Positions 10,770 to 21,796 of a stretch of DNA of 64,000 nt are shown piece by piece; the first letter of the stretch is position 1, and every line of letters starts with the position of its first letter. Source of the stretch: Gerris lacustris. Its lineage: Eukaryota > Arthropoda > Insecta > Hemiptera > Gerridae. The stretch covers positions 28,154,720-28,218,719 of the forward strand of contig OX578286.1 of assembly GCA_951217055.1 (NCBI GenBank). Direction: 5' to 3'. The position numbers were made by a program, and so were the translations under genes. The notes under the pieces are model-generated. The model saw only the letters and a list, made by a program, of their open reading frames with translations. It was not told the origin of the DNA and ran no database searches.

Positions 10770-11162
10770 AAATTCCTTATGGCACGTTACAGCCTCTGGA
10801 GCCCGGGAGTGAATTTGAAAAAAAAATGAACAGTAACGAAATTGAGTGTCACAAAACCGACCGTCACGAAATAATGACGATAACTTGAGTAAAAGATGAC
10901 CAGTTTAGTTGAAATTCGGTACACATGTCCATTGTCCATATTACCAATGCCCAGCCCAGGATGAATTCGTTGGACAACGTTAACGGCCCAAGAGTTCGTG
11001 AGAAATGCTCGCAGGTTTCTATTTACGTTCATCTATTCAATGAGACAAACAACTTTTATCATTTTTTTTTTTTTTTTTTTTTTTTTTTAGTAAAACAAAC
11101 ACCGACACCACTATAAAGTGTTAAAGATCGCTAAAACTATTTAAGCAGACCTAAACGTTTAA
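10770..11162 (+). mobile_element. rpC element, left part
   Basis: Begins near GGCACGTTACAGC and GGAGCCCGGGAGTG and continues through GGTACACATGTCCATT, a GCCCAG motif, AACGTTAACGG and CACTATAAAGTG. It breaks off after GCAGACCTAAACGTTTA, where rpD is inserted, and resumes at about 11763. Other copies lie at 13276-14640, 27360-28040, 33490-34170, 42060-42780 and 43530-43840. Confidence 0.75.
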
Positions 11163-11752
11163 TAATTTCAAGATAAAAAGAACTTTTTATATACTACGTT
11201 TTTAAATTTTCTGGTGAATCGTATACTATAATGGTAATAATACAATTGTTATTGTTATATAATATATAATGTTAGTGAAAAAAAATAGTTCCGACTTTAT
11301 TTACTTCACATAAATGACAACCATCTAGAGAGCTGATCTTAAACCTATAAAAGGACAAATCTTTGTACAACGGATCTCCCCAACACCAAATCTAAACCGT
11401 GCCATCGATATATTTGAAATAATATAATCGATAAATAATATAATCGATATTTCCTGTTTTTGCTGTCATTCAATGTATATCTATCACAAATTTGAGACCC
11501 GTCAAAATGAAGATTGCGTAAATATGGGATATGGTAAAACAAATAAAATAAATTGCGGATTCTTTCCGAACTAACTTTCCGTATAGCAAAATTTGCTGAA
11601 AGATGGCTAAAAGTATTAAAATAATGCATTGTCATCGTGTTCTGAGCTATGCTAAAAGTTTCAAATGTCTAGCTATTCGGGAAGTTAGTTAGAAATCGAT
11701 TGCCAGATTTGTACCGGACAAACAAGCAAACAAACAAACAAACAAACAAGAA
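11163..11752 (+). mobile_element. rpD element inserted in rpC
   Basis: Starts near AAGATAAAAAGAACTTTTTA and ends in a GGACAAACAAGC, (CAAA)n, AATGCAAGCTAATAAAA tail. The pattern 'element - CAAA microsatellite - short tail' suggests a retroposon 3' end, but no RT is present. The second copy, at 35325-36510, is itself interrupted. Confidence 0.65.
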
Positions 11753-11762
11753 TGCAAGCTAA

Positions 11763-12005
11763 TAAAAAGTACTAAAATGGACTAAACAATGTTTTTACCG
11801 ATATCTTAAGTTCTAACGAAACTATTTTAATAAAACTTCATACACATCGTCTCAACTACAATTGAAACAGGCATGTAAAATTTCAACCTGATTCAAGGAG
11901 AAAGTTTTGTGTAGTGGAGTGATATATTTTATAATATTAAAAATTGAGTAGGCGTGAGGGTTAGGGAATAGTCCTGTTCCCTCACTGTACTACAACCATG
12001 GTCTT
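11763..12005 (+). mobile_element. rpC element, right part
   Basis: Continues rpC after rpD: ACCGATATCTTA, then TTGAAACAGGCATG, then GTAGTGGAGTGATATATTTT, then AGTCCTGTTCCCTCACTG. Confidence 0.75.
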
Positions 12006-12431
12006 TAACTATAAACTCATCATGACTATTAACTATTTTCTAAATATTCAATACATATCAAATAAAAAAGGCCTATGGTCACGCAAGACGTCTTTAACGG
12101 TGATTTCTAGTGTTCAAACAACCTTAAGAAGGAAGTAGGAGTAATTTAATAATGTTAATTATCTGAAGAAAGGTAGAAAGTTCAAATCCCCCCTCTTTTC
12201 GTGCTGAAAGGGACTTTGTCAAGTCATGGATGGTGGAAAGGCTGTACTTTGTTCAATAACGCTTAATGAATATTTAGTAAGGGGTACTTGCCTTGAAGTT
12301 TCCATACCTTTTCACGCTTTTCTAACAAAAGCCTAAATTAGGAATCTCCTATGAATTTCTCTAAATACTTTGATAAATTACAACCTTTTAGGCATTTCAT
12401 TTAATTATAACGAGATAAAGAGCTAATTAGG

Positions 12432-12510
<79 letters not shown>

Positions 12511-13275
12511 CCCTTAAAGAAAATAATCTGGAGGGGAGGTTCCTTTAACGCGGGTCACCCGGTAGAAACGAAATTCCACGAACTAGTTCGCTTTTCATTA
12601 AATATAAATCATAATATTACAGAGCTAAGTATACGATGCTAACTACTTATACATGGTGGAGTTAAAAAAGAGACAAAATTAAAAGTAACTAACTATTTGT
12701 ACTTAGCGCAGTTAAAAGAAAAGCATTTTTATCTCCAATAGGGACGAAAAGTAACTTTTCTGGGCTAGTTTATAGGTAATAATGTTGGTCTTTTCATCCC
12801 TGTTCTTAAAAACGGGGAAATAATGTGAAAACAGGGAAATAATGTAAAAACGGGATTATAATCCACGTTTGCCAACCTAATTATTTTGTAAATAGTAGAG
12901 AATGAATGGCAAATATAGTGGATTAATTGAAATCAGGTTGGCAACACTGCTTTAAAAATCCCAGCTGTATTTCGGGTCATTCTACGATGCTTTGTTTACT
13001 TTTGTTGAGCTTTCGTTGAACTTCTTTTTTTATTACTTTAAAAGTGAATATTAATTGTTTTAAATAATTTATATTGTTTTATTTTTGTATTTAATTCGTT
13101 TAATAAAGAAATACAAATGTTTTCTTTATAGATTAAATCTTATATAGCGCATTTTCTGGAGATAAAATTTTGTATGTACCTCGAGAAACATGCATTATTA
13201 TTCCCTTGCTATAATGTACTTAACTCAGTCACGCGGGAAATAATATCTTACATTATTCCCTAGGTGCATAAATAA
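12006..13275. other. Mostly unassigned; includes (AT)n and an rpC-linked block
   Basis: An (AT)n tract spans about 12437-12508. The block 12590-12760 (TTTTCATTAAATATAAATCA, then ACTATTTGTACTTAGCG) recurs at 27190-27330 beside another rpC copy, so it may be part of a longer rpC form. GTTGGCAACACTG near 12938 resembles repeat edges. No gene is seen. Confidence 0.5.
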
Positions 13276-14640
13276 CTATTATATCATTGAAGCGAGTGTC
13301 TTGCAATAAATATTTATTGAATATTGAGAAAATAGAGCTGAGTATTGAGGCAACAGGACTATTCCCTAACCCTTACGCCTACTCCATTAAAATAATATAA
13401 AATATATCACTTCAGTACAAAAAAACTTCTGCTTGTATCATGTTGAAATTTTGAATGCCTTTCAATTGTACTTTAGACGATGTGTATGAAGTACTATTAC
13501 AATCGTTACGTTAGAACGTAAGATATCGGTAAAATCGTTGTTTTCTCTTTTCTATACGTTTAAGTCCGCTTTAAAATTTTTACTAGCGTTGGGACAACCG
13601 ACTAGAAAGAACAACCGAATGAATAAGTCGATTCGGGAAAAAACAGTCGATTGAATTCAATCGACTGAAAACAGTCTCATAGCGGGTATAGGATATACGA
13701 ATAAATATATAGACCGAGACTGAACCCGCAAGTCGAATGTTTCAATCGAATGGTTTTTTTTTATATAGCAGTAGTACGGTGGAGGCCGTAAAGGCCTCAG
13801 AGCTGAGGGGGGTGAGAGTGAGAAGGCGCTTGACACTCGTTATCTCGTCCCAAACTACAGCCTGCTACGACATCGTTTTCATTCGAATGAAAAAATATAG
13901 ACTGAGACTGAATCCAGTCGACTTTTCCATTCGAATGTTTCATTCGGATGTTTTTTGGTTTTAGGTAGGGGAAAGGAACGACGGTGAAGGGCTCAGAGCG
14001 GAGGAGGGGTGAGAAGGTGCATGACACTCGTTATCTCGTTATACACACGTCCACATATACACGTCCGAATTACAACTAATACAACTCCAACCTATAGGCT
14101 GAAATCATTCGAATGAAAACTAGATATCTACAACCGAATGAATGAATATTTTAAAACAACCGGTTAGTCGACTGTTTTCAATCGATTGGTTCCCAACGCT
14201 AATTTTTACGATCTTTAACATTTCATAGCGGTAGCGGTGTTGGTTTTTGCTAAAACAATTTATTTAAAAAAAGTTGTTTATCTCATTGAAAAGATAAAGA
14301 TGACGATTACTTGAGCAAATGATGACAGATTTAGTTAAAATTTGGTACAAATGTTTATTTAACCAATGCCCAGGGCGAGTTCGTTTGACAACATTATCCG
14401 CCAAAGCGTTGGCGTGTAACGCTCGCTTAAACATTAGCTTCAAATGTAAAATCAGAATTTTTGGACGGGAAAAAATTCTAACTTCGTCTATTGAATGAGA
14501 AAAACAAAATTTATACGTAATTTGTATTACTAAAACCAACGCTGACACCGCTATTAAATGAAGATCGTTTAAAACAGTGAAAACAACGTTTTTACCAATA
14601 ATATCAGAGGTCCTAGCAGACCGAATAGTTATCAAAATGG
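13276..14640 (-). mobile_element. rpC element on the minus strand, split by a hAT-like element
   Basis: The left part, 13276-13583, runs from TCATTGAAGCGAGTGTCTTG (rpC inverted end) through the AGGACTATTCCCTAACCC block. The right part, 14202-14640, continues with TTTAACATTTCATAGCGG, GTTGTTTATCTCATTGAA and the CGTTTGACAACATTATCC block. The break is exactly at an 8 bp duplication (ATTTTTAC) around 13584-14201. Confidence 0.75.
13584..14201. mobile_element. Non-autonomous hAT-like element
   Basis: 618 bp with inverted ends TAGCGTTGGG. It is flanked by perfect 8 bp duplications ATTTTTAC (13576-13583 and 14202-14209), the target-site length typical of hAT. The subterminal region is rich in CGATT/AATCG motifs, including a 24 bp perfect palindrome at 13644-13667. 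The interior is a diverged direct duplication of about 190 bp (13718-13870 versus 13899-14040), both parts ending GACACTCGTTATCTCGT. Opposed 75-codon frames inside are not transposase-like. Confidence 0.85.
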
Positions 14641-14905
14641 ATTAATGTTTCATCAATTCACAGCTTAAGATGCATCTACTATATGAATTAGACAAATGTA
14701 TACTGGTTTTCTCCACTTCATGGAAAAACATTGAAATTTCCATATGTGGATTCAATGCCCCAAAACTTATCTTGGATTCAATGATTTTCCATGAAATGGA
14801 GGAAAAGAGTATTTAAAAAATAAATAAATAAATAAATAATTGATAATTGATGATATTTCTGATGACAACAAATCTAAAATTATCGAAACCGGTGTTGATA
14901 CGAAA
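14641..14905 (+). repeat. rpJ dispersed repeat with a hammerhead-like core
   Basis: The segment with CAATTCACAGCTTAAGATGC and ATTAGACAAATGTATACTGG recurs inverted at 58500-58620. Downstream, CTGATGA at 14859-14865 is followed by GAAAC at 14885-14889, the spacing of a hammerhead core. No convincing stem II is visible, so the motif may be degraded. It resembles Penelope-like terminal repeats. Confidence 0.5.
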
Positions 14906-15689
14906 AACAGTTTTATTTCTAACTTTGAGCTAAAATAATTCGTTGTCTGCTGTTAAATTACACAGAAGTTTTAAGTATTGTGAGACAAAAGTAATTTCTT
15001 AATAATTGAATTACGGTCGAGTTAATTTTAACTTTTCTTTTCACAAGTACAATGTTTTAACTTGGTTAGAAAGGGGGGGGGGGGGGGGGGGGGGGTAAGC
15101 AGAAGTTAAAACACAGTTGAAATACAAAATATATTTGAAACATGGGTCCTCAACTGTTTCTGGAAATACCCAAGAGGATTGGGAGCTAAACTTTATTCAA
15201 AGTCTAAGCAAAGGGGTTTCAGGTTTATGGCTGAAATGGGCTGAAATTGGCTGAAGTAACAAATCTAATCAAGTCTCTACGCTCCACTGACTTCCAGCTC
15301 ACTTGCCTCTGACAAGTATGCAAATTAAATTGGAAACAGCAACTTAGAATACGGACTTCACTCCTAAAGACACCTACTTCAGCACGTAATAGACTTAATT
15401 ATATTAGCTTAAACAGATAAGCTAATTCAGTACATCTATATTTAGTATTGTGATTATTGGAAATGGAGGTGTTGATGAATACATTTTAAGGGTTCCCTAA
15501 ATCCAATTGAGTAGCAGAAATAAAAATCTAGTAAAAGAAAGACAAAAATGTTCTCAAATTTCATGGAAAAATAAACTGCGGAGTAGTGTGGCTCATAACT
15601 TCCACACATTATTGATTATATGCCTTTATAAACCAATATTGCCTTTCGGCAAACCATCCAAATTTCATAAAAAATCAGATGATTACTTT
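14906..15689. other. Unassigned AT-rich DNA with a poly-G tract
   Basis: A 24-25 bp G run lies at about 15073-15096. No gene is seen. Some reading frames are open by chance (15507-15698). Confidence 0.5.
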
Positions 15690-15885
15690 TGTAGATAATA
15701 ATAATAATGATAGCCTTTATTAAATATTATACATACTCAAATTTTTAAGTTTTAGGTAGTATTCATACTACGGAAAGGCCCGTGGTTTAAGTCCCAGTGT
15801 GGGGGGTCTATTTTTCTCTGTATTCTCCCGTAGTTAATGATAATTATAATTTGATTTAATTTTTTATTATACATACATGAAATGA
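15690..15885 (+). mobile_element. rpK short SINE-like element
   Basis: Contains TAGTATTCATACTACGGAAA, then GGTTTAAGTCCCAGTGTGGG (B-box-like with two mismatches), then TCTCCCGTAGTTAATGATAA and TTATAATTTGATTTAA. The same blocks form the 181 bp insertion at 60004-60184, which has a clean target duplication, so rpK is mobile. Confidence 0.6.
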
Positions 15886-16079
15886 AAATTATAAATTTTT
15901 TCACTTAGTAAATAAACAGGTCAAACGTGTGCTAGTCAGCACACAGCGCGGATCCGTAGGTCACAGTGTATAGTGTTTAACTGTAAAGTGTATTAACAGT
16001 GTTTCTTTTTAAATGCTAAAAAGCTTACTTTGAACTATCCTAAGGGTCTGATATTCTCTAAACACACTCTGATAAAGTA

Positions 16080-16630
16080 TTTTTTTGCCACTGAACCGGA
16101 CTGCAACCATATAAAAATTGAAAAGACCATAATTATAAAAAAAAACATATTTTGTCAATAAAAATTAAAATACTTTTTTTTCGAAATTTCCAAAAAGTGA
16201 TATCTTCAGTTTTGGTCGAAGAATGTTCAGGAATTTTTTCAGATTTTTTGCACTTAACATAAGCGAGATAGAGGGGGGGAGGGATACGTTTCACACCCAC
16301 TTCAAACTCGCTTACGCTCGCCCTATCAAAGACATAACCAAAGAATTATATATTTTTGTAATCAGCTCGACGTACCCATATGATACCCTCACGGTGTCGA
16401 AAAAAATAAAACCATTTTAACCCTTAACTTTTTTACCCTAATTTTTTTGAAAAATATTTTTTTAAGTCGCTATATTTTTAAAATATGTGGGTAGGTACAA
16501 GACACATACATGCCAAATTTCAAAGTGATCGGATGAAAGGTGTAGCCGTGAGAGCAGGCGACAGGACGGACGGACAGACACAAGCAGGAAAATATAAGGG
16601 TCCTTGGTTTTGCTTACGGACCCTAAAAAT
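16080..16630 (+). repeat. Dispersed repeat ending in GGACCCTAAAAA
   Basis: A non-coding block with CCAAATTTCAAAGTGATCGG, GTGAGAGCAGGCGACAGG and GACGGACGGACAGACAC, then GGTCCTTGGTTTTGCTTACG. The layout parallels rpB (ACAGACAGAC near a GGTTTY-inverted end) but the sequence differs. Only one copy is in the window. Confidence 0.5.
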
Positions 16631-16642
16631 ACTAACATTAGA

Positions 16643-16879
16643 AACGTGAAAAGGGAAGTGGAAAGGGGAGGTCATGTGGTTAGGACTGGAGACGGATGAT
16701 GGACCAGAAAAATATCAGATTGAGTAGCAATGGAAAATAAAAGGAAAAGAGGAAGACCAAGAATGAGATGGGACAAGAAAATGAAAGCATGTTGTGGTGA
16801 GGCGACATGGAAACGGGTGGCTATGGATAGAAGTGAATGGAGAAGGATGGGAAAAGTGTATGAGGAGGAGTGGCTGTAA
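16643..16879 (+). pseudogene. LINE reverse transcriptase C-terminus (RTE-like), decayed
   Basis: One frame from 16643 to the TAA at 16877-16879 reads a GGHVVRTGDG block, then KRKRGRPRMRWD, then EATWKRVAMDRSEWRRMG, ending in EEEWL. This is the standard C-terminal region of LINE endonuclease/RT proteins (G-H-V-x-R...R-G-R-P-x-x-R-W...W-x-x-x-A-x-D-R-x-x-W). Two in-frame stops at 16697 and 16721 break it. About 75 residues remain. The complementary Pro/Ser/His-rich frame is a shadow. A plausible 3' UTR runs to about 17020. Confidence 0.85.
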
Positions 16880-17034
16880 CGTGCTATAAACTAAACTATT
16901 GTACATTTTTGGGATTATATTTGGATTGTCGAAATAAGCATTATGTTTAATTTTAATTTTATTAAAAGGTTATGGGTATTTATTGTCACTAAGTAAATTT
17001 ATGTATTCGTTGTTAATGTTGTGTTTCATTATAT

Positions 17035-17430
17035 TTGCACAATTAGTGAGAGACGACAAGGGATGACACATAGGAACTTTCCAACATCAGACATTACGTC
17101 ATTAAGATGTTGGCTCGGAAATGCGACATGTCCTGCATCGTTTCGTCGCGTCAGACTCATCAAGGGCCCGACGATGCCCACCCAACGCTGGACCTATACT
17201 AGATCAAGAAGATCAGATATAGGGCTTATCAAAGACGAGCCTGCTCTCATACCGCCATACTTGCTTGGCTGGAAAAACACAACATGCGCAAGCGTGACAC
17301 ATAGGAACTGTTCCAACATCAGACATTACGTCATTAAGATGTTGGCTCGGCATTACGCCATCCTGCATCGTTTGTCCTGCATCGTCCTGCACAAATTGTG
17401 CAGCCAATTGCAGTGTGCAAACACGGTATT
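17035..17430 (+). mobile_element. rpH element, copy 1
   Basis: Blocks GAGAGACGACAAGGGATGAC, ACATCAGACATTACGTCATT, AAGATGTTGGCTCGG, GACCTATACTAGATCAAGAA and GGGCTTATCAAAGACGAGCC are shared with copy 2 at 46365-46690. The first block pair is repeated in direct orientation at about 17290-17360. Two frames stay open through the core in both copies. One reads RRSDIGLIKDEPALIPP here and RRSDIGLIRDDPALIPP in copy 2. I do not recognise the product, and it may be non-coding. Confidence 0.6.
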
Positions 17431-18700
17431 ATATAGCTGATCATTATATTTATTTAGATGTTGTTCAGATATTTGTTGATTATTATATGGAAATGATTTA
17501 TAAATCCTATTCTATTAGGAAATACTAGTTTATTGTAATAATGTAGACTTGTTTGTATCATTCATGAGATTAAGTTGGAAAATATTAGAGTACAAATTGT
17601 TAATGACTGTTATAACTTGTAACAGTTATAATTTAAAATGATGTATTTGTTTAAGAAAATTATGGTGTTTGGGAATTCAAAGCCCACAGAGGCTACCACA
17701 GCGGAAGCTGATTTGAGTAAATTATAGGGGCCTAGATGTATGTAAATGGTATATTTTAATGCTCAATATAATGGTTTATTTATTTTAATATTGTCATGTG
17801 TCCTTCAACAAGCAATAAATTATTAGATACTCGTTAACATCCGGCGGCATTATGTCAAAGAAAAATGGCTGCTTGTATCCAAGTTGTTCTTGTGTTTCAA
17901 CAAAATGTTGACAACATGTAAATGTATGTTTGCTAATACTTTTTAACCCGGATTTTTCATTATCTAAATTAGCAAATTTGTTACTTTTTTGTTACCTCAT
18001 AGTAATAAGTTTATTTCCATCTGAGTTTTTGCTAAATGCGTCAGTTCTTTCCCCATATTAAACAGTTGTCTTATTTTAACATTTAAAGAGACCCCCCCTC
18101 CCCCTTGTGTGTTTTATTCCTTGTTAAAAAAAGGGGGAAGGGAATTAATGAGGTAAGTTTACTGAAGGGAACTGTAGGATGGCAACACTGTGTTTGATGA
18201 GAAGGTAACTGAACCCTTTTACCAACATATTAAGCAAAACCCTGGTTCAAATATTTACTTTACGTTGGTAACACTGTTCAAACAGTTACCCAACTAGATG
18301 TGACTTATGCCTTTTGCAAGCACAGAAGGCTTGCTTGTGTTTTGATTCATTTAGCATAGGGTGAAGTAAGATAAGGAACAAGGTTAATTTTAATCACGTT
18401 CCACACTTATTTAAGTCTTTATTTTACAACTAAATTCACTGCATATTTATTCAGGCTTTAGTTAATAATTATCAAATATTTAGATAGTAAGGATAAAGAC
18501 ATGGGTTTATTGAAGCACGTCCTAAGGGTAACACTGCAATTGAGTGATAACACATGCTAATGGACAGGGGGTATTTTAACCCGTTTGTAAATTAAACCTG
18601 CACACAATGCTTTAAACACGTTTAAAATCTCTGGCCCTTCTAGGACACAATTATAACGAAACGAGAGAACGGATTGCAGTCAATCTTCTCTTAGTCCAAG
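17431..18700. other. Unassigned AT-rich DNA
   Basis: No gene recognised. GGCAACACTG (about 18181) and GGTAACACTG (about 18265) may be edges of an old element. Confidence 0.45.
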
Positions 18701-18711
18701 AGATAGCGTGC

Positions 18712-19078
18712 AAAAAATAGACTGCCAATTGGTGTGGCACATAGCTTCCTCGCATCCTACCCACGTACTGTATTAGTTTTATGCCTTTCTTACAAACCAT
18801 TATTATCTAATTTGTTTAATTGTTTCCCCGTTTTGTAATCTGTCAAAATTGTTGAAATTTTTTACATAAATTAAAGTATAAATTTATTAAAAGTTAACGA
18901 GCGCAGACGGTTCAAATTAATCTGGGGCTATCGGCGGGTTACTTTCGATAAGCTGAAATGTTCCCTGATGTCTGAAACGAATTTCTGTCTTGGAATTTTT
19001 GAAATCGGAAACCTAAAAATTATTCGTTCTCCAGAACGATCACGTAGCTTCCGTTACCTTCGGTAAGCTTGGAAGCAA
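18712..19078 (+). mobile_element. rpA element, internally deleted
   Basis: The head GACTGCCAATTGGTGTGGCA leads to TTAATCTGGGGCTATCGGCG, then jumps to the tail TGTTCCCTGATGTCTGAAAC. It ends in the hairpin GCTTCCGTTACCTTCGGTAA, then GCTTGGAAGC, then AAAA. About 230 bp of the middle is missing relative to 56471-57049. Confidence 0.85.
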
Positions 19079-19915
19079 AAGTACGTGAATGGAAATACTT
19101 CTCTGTGATTTTTTCAGCTACTTATGTGCAATGAACACTGTAGATATCGTACATATAAGTATCAGGTTTCAAATGTTATGTAGAGGATGTCATTAATTGT
19201 TTCGGTGATAAAAAAAAAAAAATTTCAAATCCTAAGTCTGCGGATATTCATGGTGACTTTAAAGAAGTTTTTAAAATAATAAAGTCCCTTATAATCAGTA
19301 CCCTTTTATAAAATAAAATCCATTATATACAATTGGCTAAGTCGATCGTCTTAAAAATAGTTTATATTATTATGTGAATAATAACCAGAAAAGCTGGCTA
19401 GCATCCAGTAAGCCAAAAAGAAAGAAGAAAAATGTAAAAGCAATTTACACAGAATATTTACGATAAGCCTGTTTTGTTTTTATTATTCTGGGATTATGGT
19501 TTAGCTTATCGAAAAGCTTTAAAAGGGCTAAAACGATAAGTTCTGTTCCCATTCTGTTCCAAACAACGTGATAATGAAGTAGCTTTAACTTTCAACCCAG
19601 AAGTTTCCGAATAAAATAATCGCTTTTCCATAACTTCTTTTCTATAAATTATACTCAAAAAACTTTTTTTTTTTTAAATTTCCTCAGTTGCCAGCTATAT
19701 CACGTTCAGTAAACGTGGGTTAGGTGTTTCAACTAAGAATTAATTTAAATTAAAGCTTTCATTTTGGTTTTTTATTTGACTCCATTCACTGTAGATTAAC
19801 ATATTTTTAAATCTACGTTATTACCATTACAATTTAACATTCCATATGACAGGGACTTTGTAAAGTCATAGAGAGTGGAAAGCTTGTACATTGTTAAAAA
19901 AAAATACGGAAAATA
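19079..19915. other. Unassigned AT-rich DNA
   Basis: No gene seen. GGGACTTTGTAAAGTCATAG (about 19852) is also found near 12208 as GGGACTTTGTCAAGTCATGG, a hint of an unlabelled repeat. Confidence 0.4.
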
Positions 19916-19919
19916 TTCT

Positions 19920-20027
19920 GCCAATTAGTGTGGCACATAGCTTCCTCGCGTCCTATTTAAAAGAAATGAATAATTTTATGCTTTTAAAACCAATTATTAT
20001 CCAATCAATTCAATTTCCCCCATTTTT
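19920..20027 (+). repeat. rpA head fused to rpB
   Basis: The head module (GCCAATTAGTGTGGCACATA, then TTCCTCGCGTCC) runs for about 105 bp to TTTCCCCCATTTTT, where it abuts the AGGGTTTCG end of rpB. The same junction occurs inverted at about 32062, and a shifted one at about 55921. Confidence 0.85.
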
Positions 20028-21024
20028 AGGGTTTCGTTGGTAAAACCAAAAAAAGAAACCCTTATAGTTTCGTTCATGTGTCTGTCTGTCTGTCACTCTG
20101 TACGGTTCCAATAACTTTTGAATAAAAAGAGATAGAAACGTGAAACTTTCCAATATTAATGATCGTTTTGACGCGCACACAGGAAAAATATAGCGAACTC
20201 AAAATTATCAGCTGTTCAAATCCAAAATGGTGGATAACTCACGTCATGCGAAAAAAATTTTTTTTTTTAAATTTTAAGTGGGGTATCAATTGAAAGGAAT
20301 TAAAGAGTAGATTACAAATATATATATATCACTTAGGGAAAGTGTTCAATTTTCGGCGCCATTTTGTCAAAAAACATCGAAATTTTGCGTGTCCCCCCCC
20401 CCCTTAAAATCGTATTTCCGCTCATACTAAAAATATAGAAAAATATGCAAAATGTGTGGTCTGGTGGGCCATAGAAAAAATAAGATTAGCAATTTGATCT
20501 GATTTACTGGGGATCCAAGATGGCGCATAATTCATGTCACACGAAAATAAATATTTTTTTAAAATTTTGGGTGGGGTATCAAATGAAAGGTATTGAAGAG
20601 TAGATTACAAATATATATATCACTTAGGGAAAGTGTTCAATTTTCGGCGCCATTTTGTCAAAAAACATCGAAATTTTGCGTGTCCCCCCCCCCCCCCCTA
20701 AAATCGTATTTCCGCTCTTACTAAAAATATAGAAAAATATGCAAAATGTGCGGTCTGATGGGCCAAAGAAAAAATAAGAATAGCAACTTGGTCGGATTAA
20801 CTGGGAATCCAAGATGGCGGCTGATTGATGTCACGAGAAAAAAAATATTTTTTAAAATTTTGAGTGAGTTATCAAATGAAAGGTATTGAAGAGTAGATTA
20901 CAAAAATATATAACACTTGTGGAAAGCGTTTAATTTTTCCCGCTATTTTGTCAAAAACATCCAAATCCCCCCCCCCCCTCCCTCCCAACTACTAATTTCA
21001 TGTTTACATCACCAACGAAACCCT
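20028..21024 (+). mobile_element. rpB element, three internal monomers
   Basis: Inverted ends AGGGTTTCGTTGGTAAAACC and ACCAACGAAACCCT. The interior has three monomers, each with GGTATCAAATGAAAGG (first one variant), AGAGTAGATTACAAATATAT, a CGCCATTTTGTCAAAAAACA motif and a poly-C tract (20393, 20684 and 20968 regions). Other copies have two monomers. The right end is followed by CGTGAGACTTCACG, a small hairpin also present beside the copies at 31361 and 55255. Confidence 0.85.
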
Positions 21025-21046
21025 TTTTACGTGAGACTTCACGCAC

Positions 21047-21460
21047 TACCAATTTATTTAAAATTTGTGAAAATTGATTTGATTTCGTTTCCGAGCAACC
21101 CGAAGGTAACGGAAGCTATGTGATCGTTATGAATAACGAAAATATTCTCCGATTTAAACATTCCATGACAAAAATCCGTTTTAGAAATCAGGAATGATAT
21201 TTGGTTCCATGTCTGTCTCTCGGTCTGTCGCTCAATTTTTGCAAACCAACATATCTTAAAAACTACTCTTCCTCTCATTAATAGTCCCATATAAGTTTCA
21301 ACCTTCTGCACACATTTGTTTCTCTTCCATAAGCGCACAAACATACATTTATTTACACCTATAACTTCAAAAGTACTTATCTGATTTTTATGAAACTTGT
21401 ATAGTTTATCGAATGTAACCCACAGATAGCGCTAGATTAATATGAACCGTACGCGTCATC
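21047..21460 (-). mobile_element. rpA tail module, minus strand
   Basis: In reverse, the tail hairpin (CCGAGCAACCCGAAGGTAAC on the plus strand) leads through the GGTTCCATGTCTGTCTC and CCAACATATCTTAAAAACTA blocks to the middle module (GATAGCGCTAGATTAATATG). Confidence 0.8.
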
Positions 21461-21650
21461 CAAATGTAAATAAAATCTCACGAGTAGTTTTTAAGATATC
21501 TTGGTTCGCAAAAATTGAGACAGACCGACAGACAGAAGCGGAACCAAAAATGTTCCCTGATTTCTGAAACGGATTTCTATCTTGGAACATAAAAATTGTT
21601 CGTTCCTCAGAACGATCACATAGCGGCCTTCGCGGTAAGCGCAGAAGCAA
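21461..21650 (+). mobile_element. rpA tail module, plus strand, facing the previous copy
   Basis: ATCTTGGTTCGCAAAAATTG, then ACGGATTTCTATCTTGG, then TCAGAACGATCACATAGCGG, ending GCAGAAGCAA. Together with 21047-21460 it makes a tail-out inverted pair. Confidence 0.8.
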
Positions 21651-21796
21651 TAATAATTAAATTATCTCAAGTACGTATGATCATATTAAAATAGAGCTGT
21701 TAAATGCAAAATATTCCTTATAGAATTACCTTATTTCACATAAGGTTATTCAAATGACCCATAACTAACAATAGTTTCTCCCCATAAAATTTAATT

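Noticed and set aside
15073..15096. Poly-G tract as a G-quadruplex regulatory site (similar runs at 47156, 50345, 31681)
   Set aside because: Homopolymer runs occur inside and outside repeats with no promoter or gene nearby; length may also be an assembly artefact.
16715..16906. Pro/Ser/His-rich minus-strand frame
   Set aside because: It is the complement of the LINE RT C-terminal block with RGRPRMRW and DRSEWRRM motifs.
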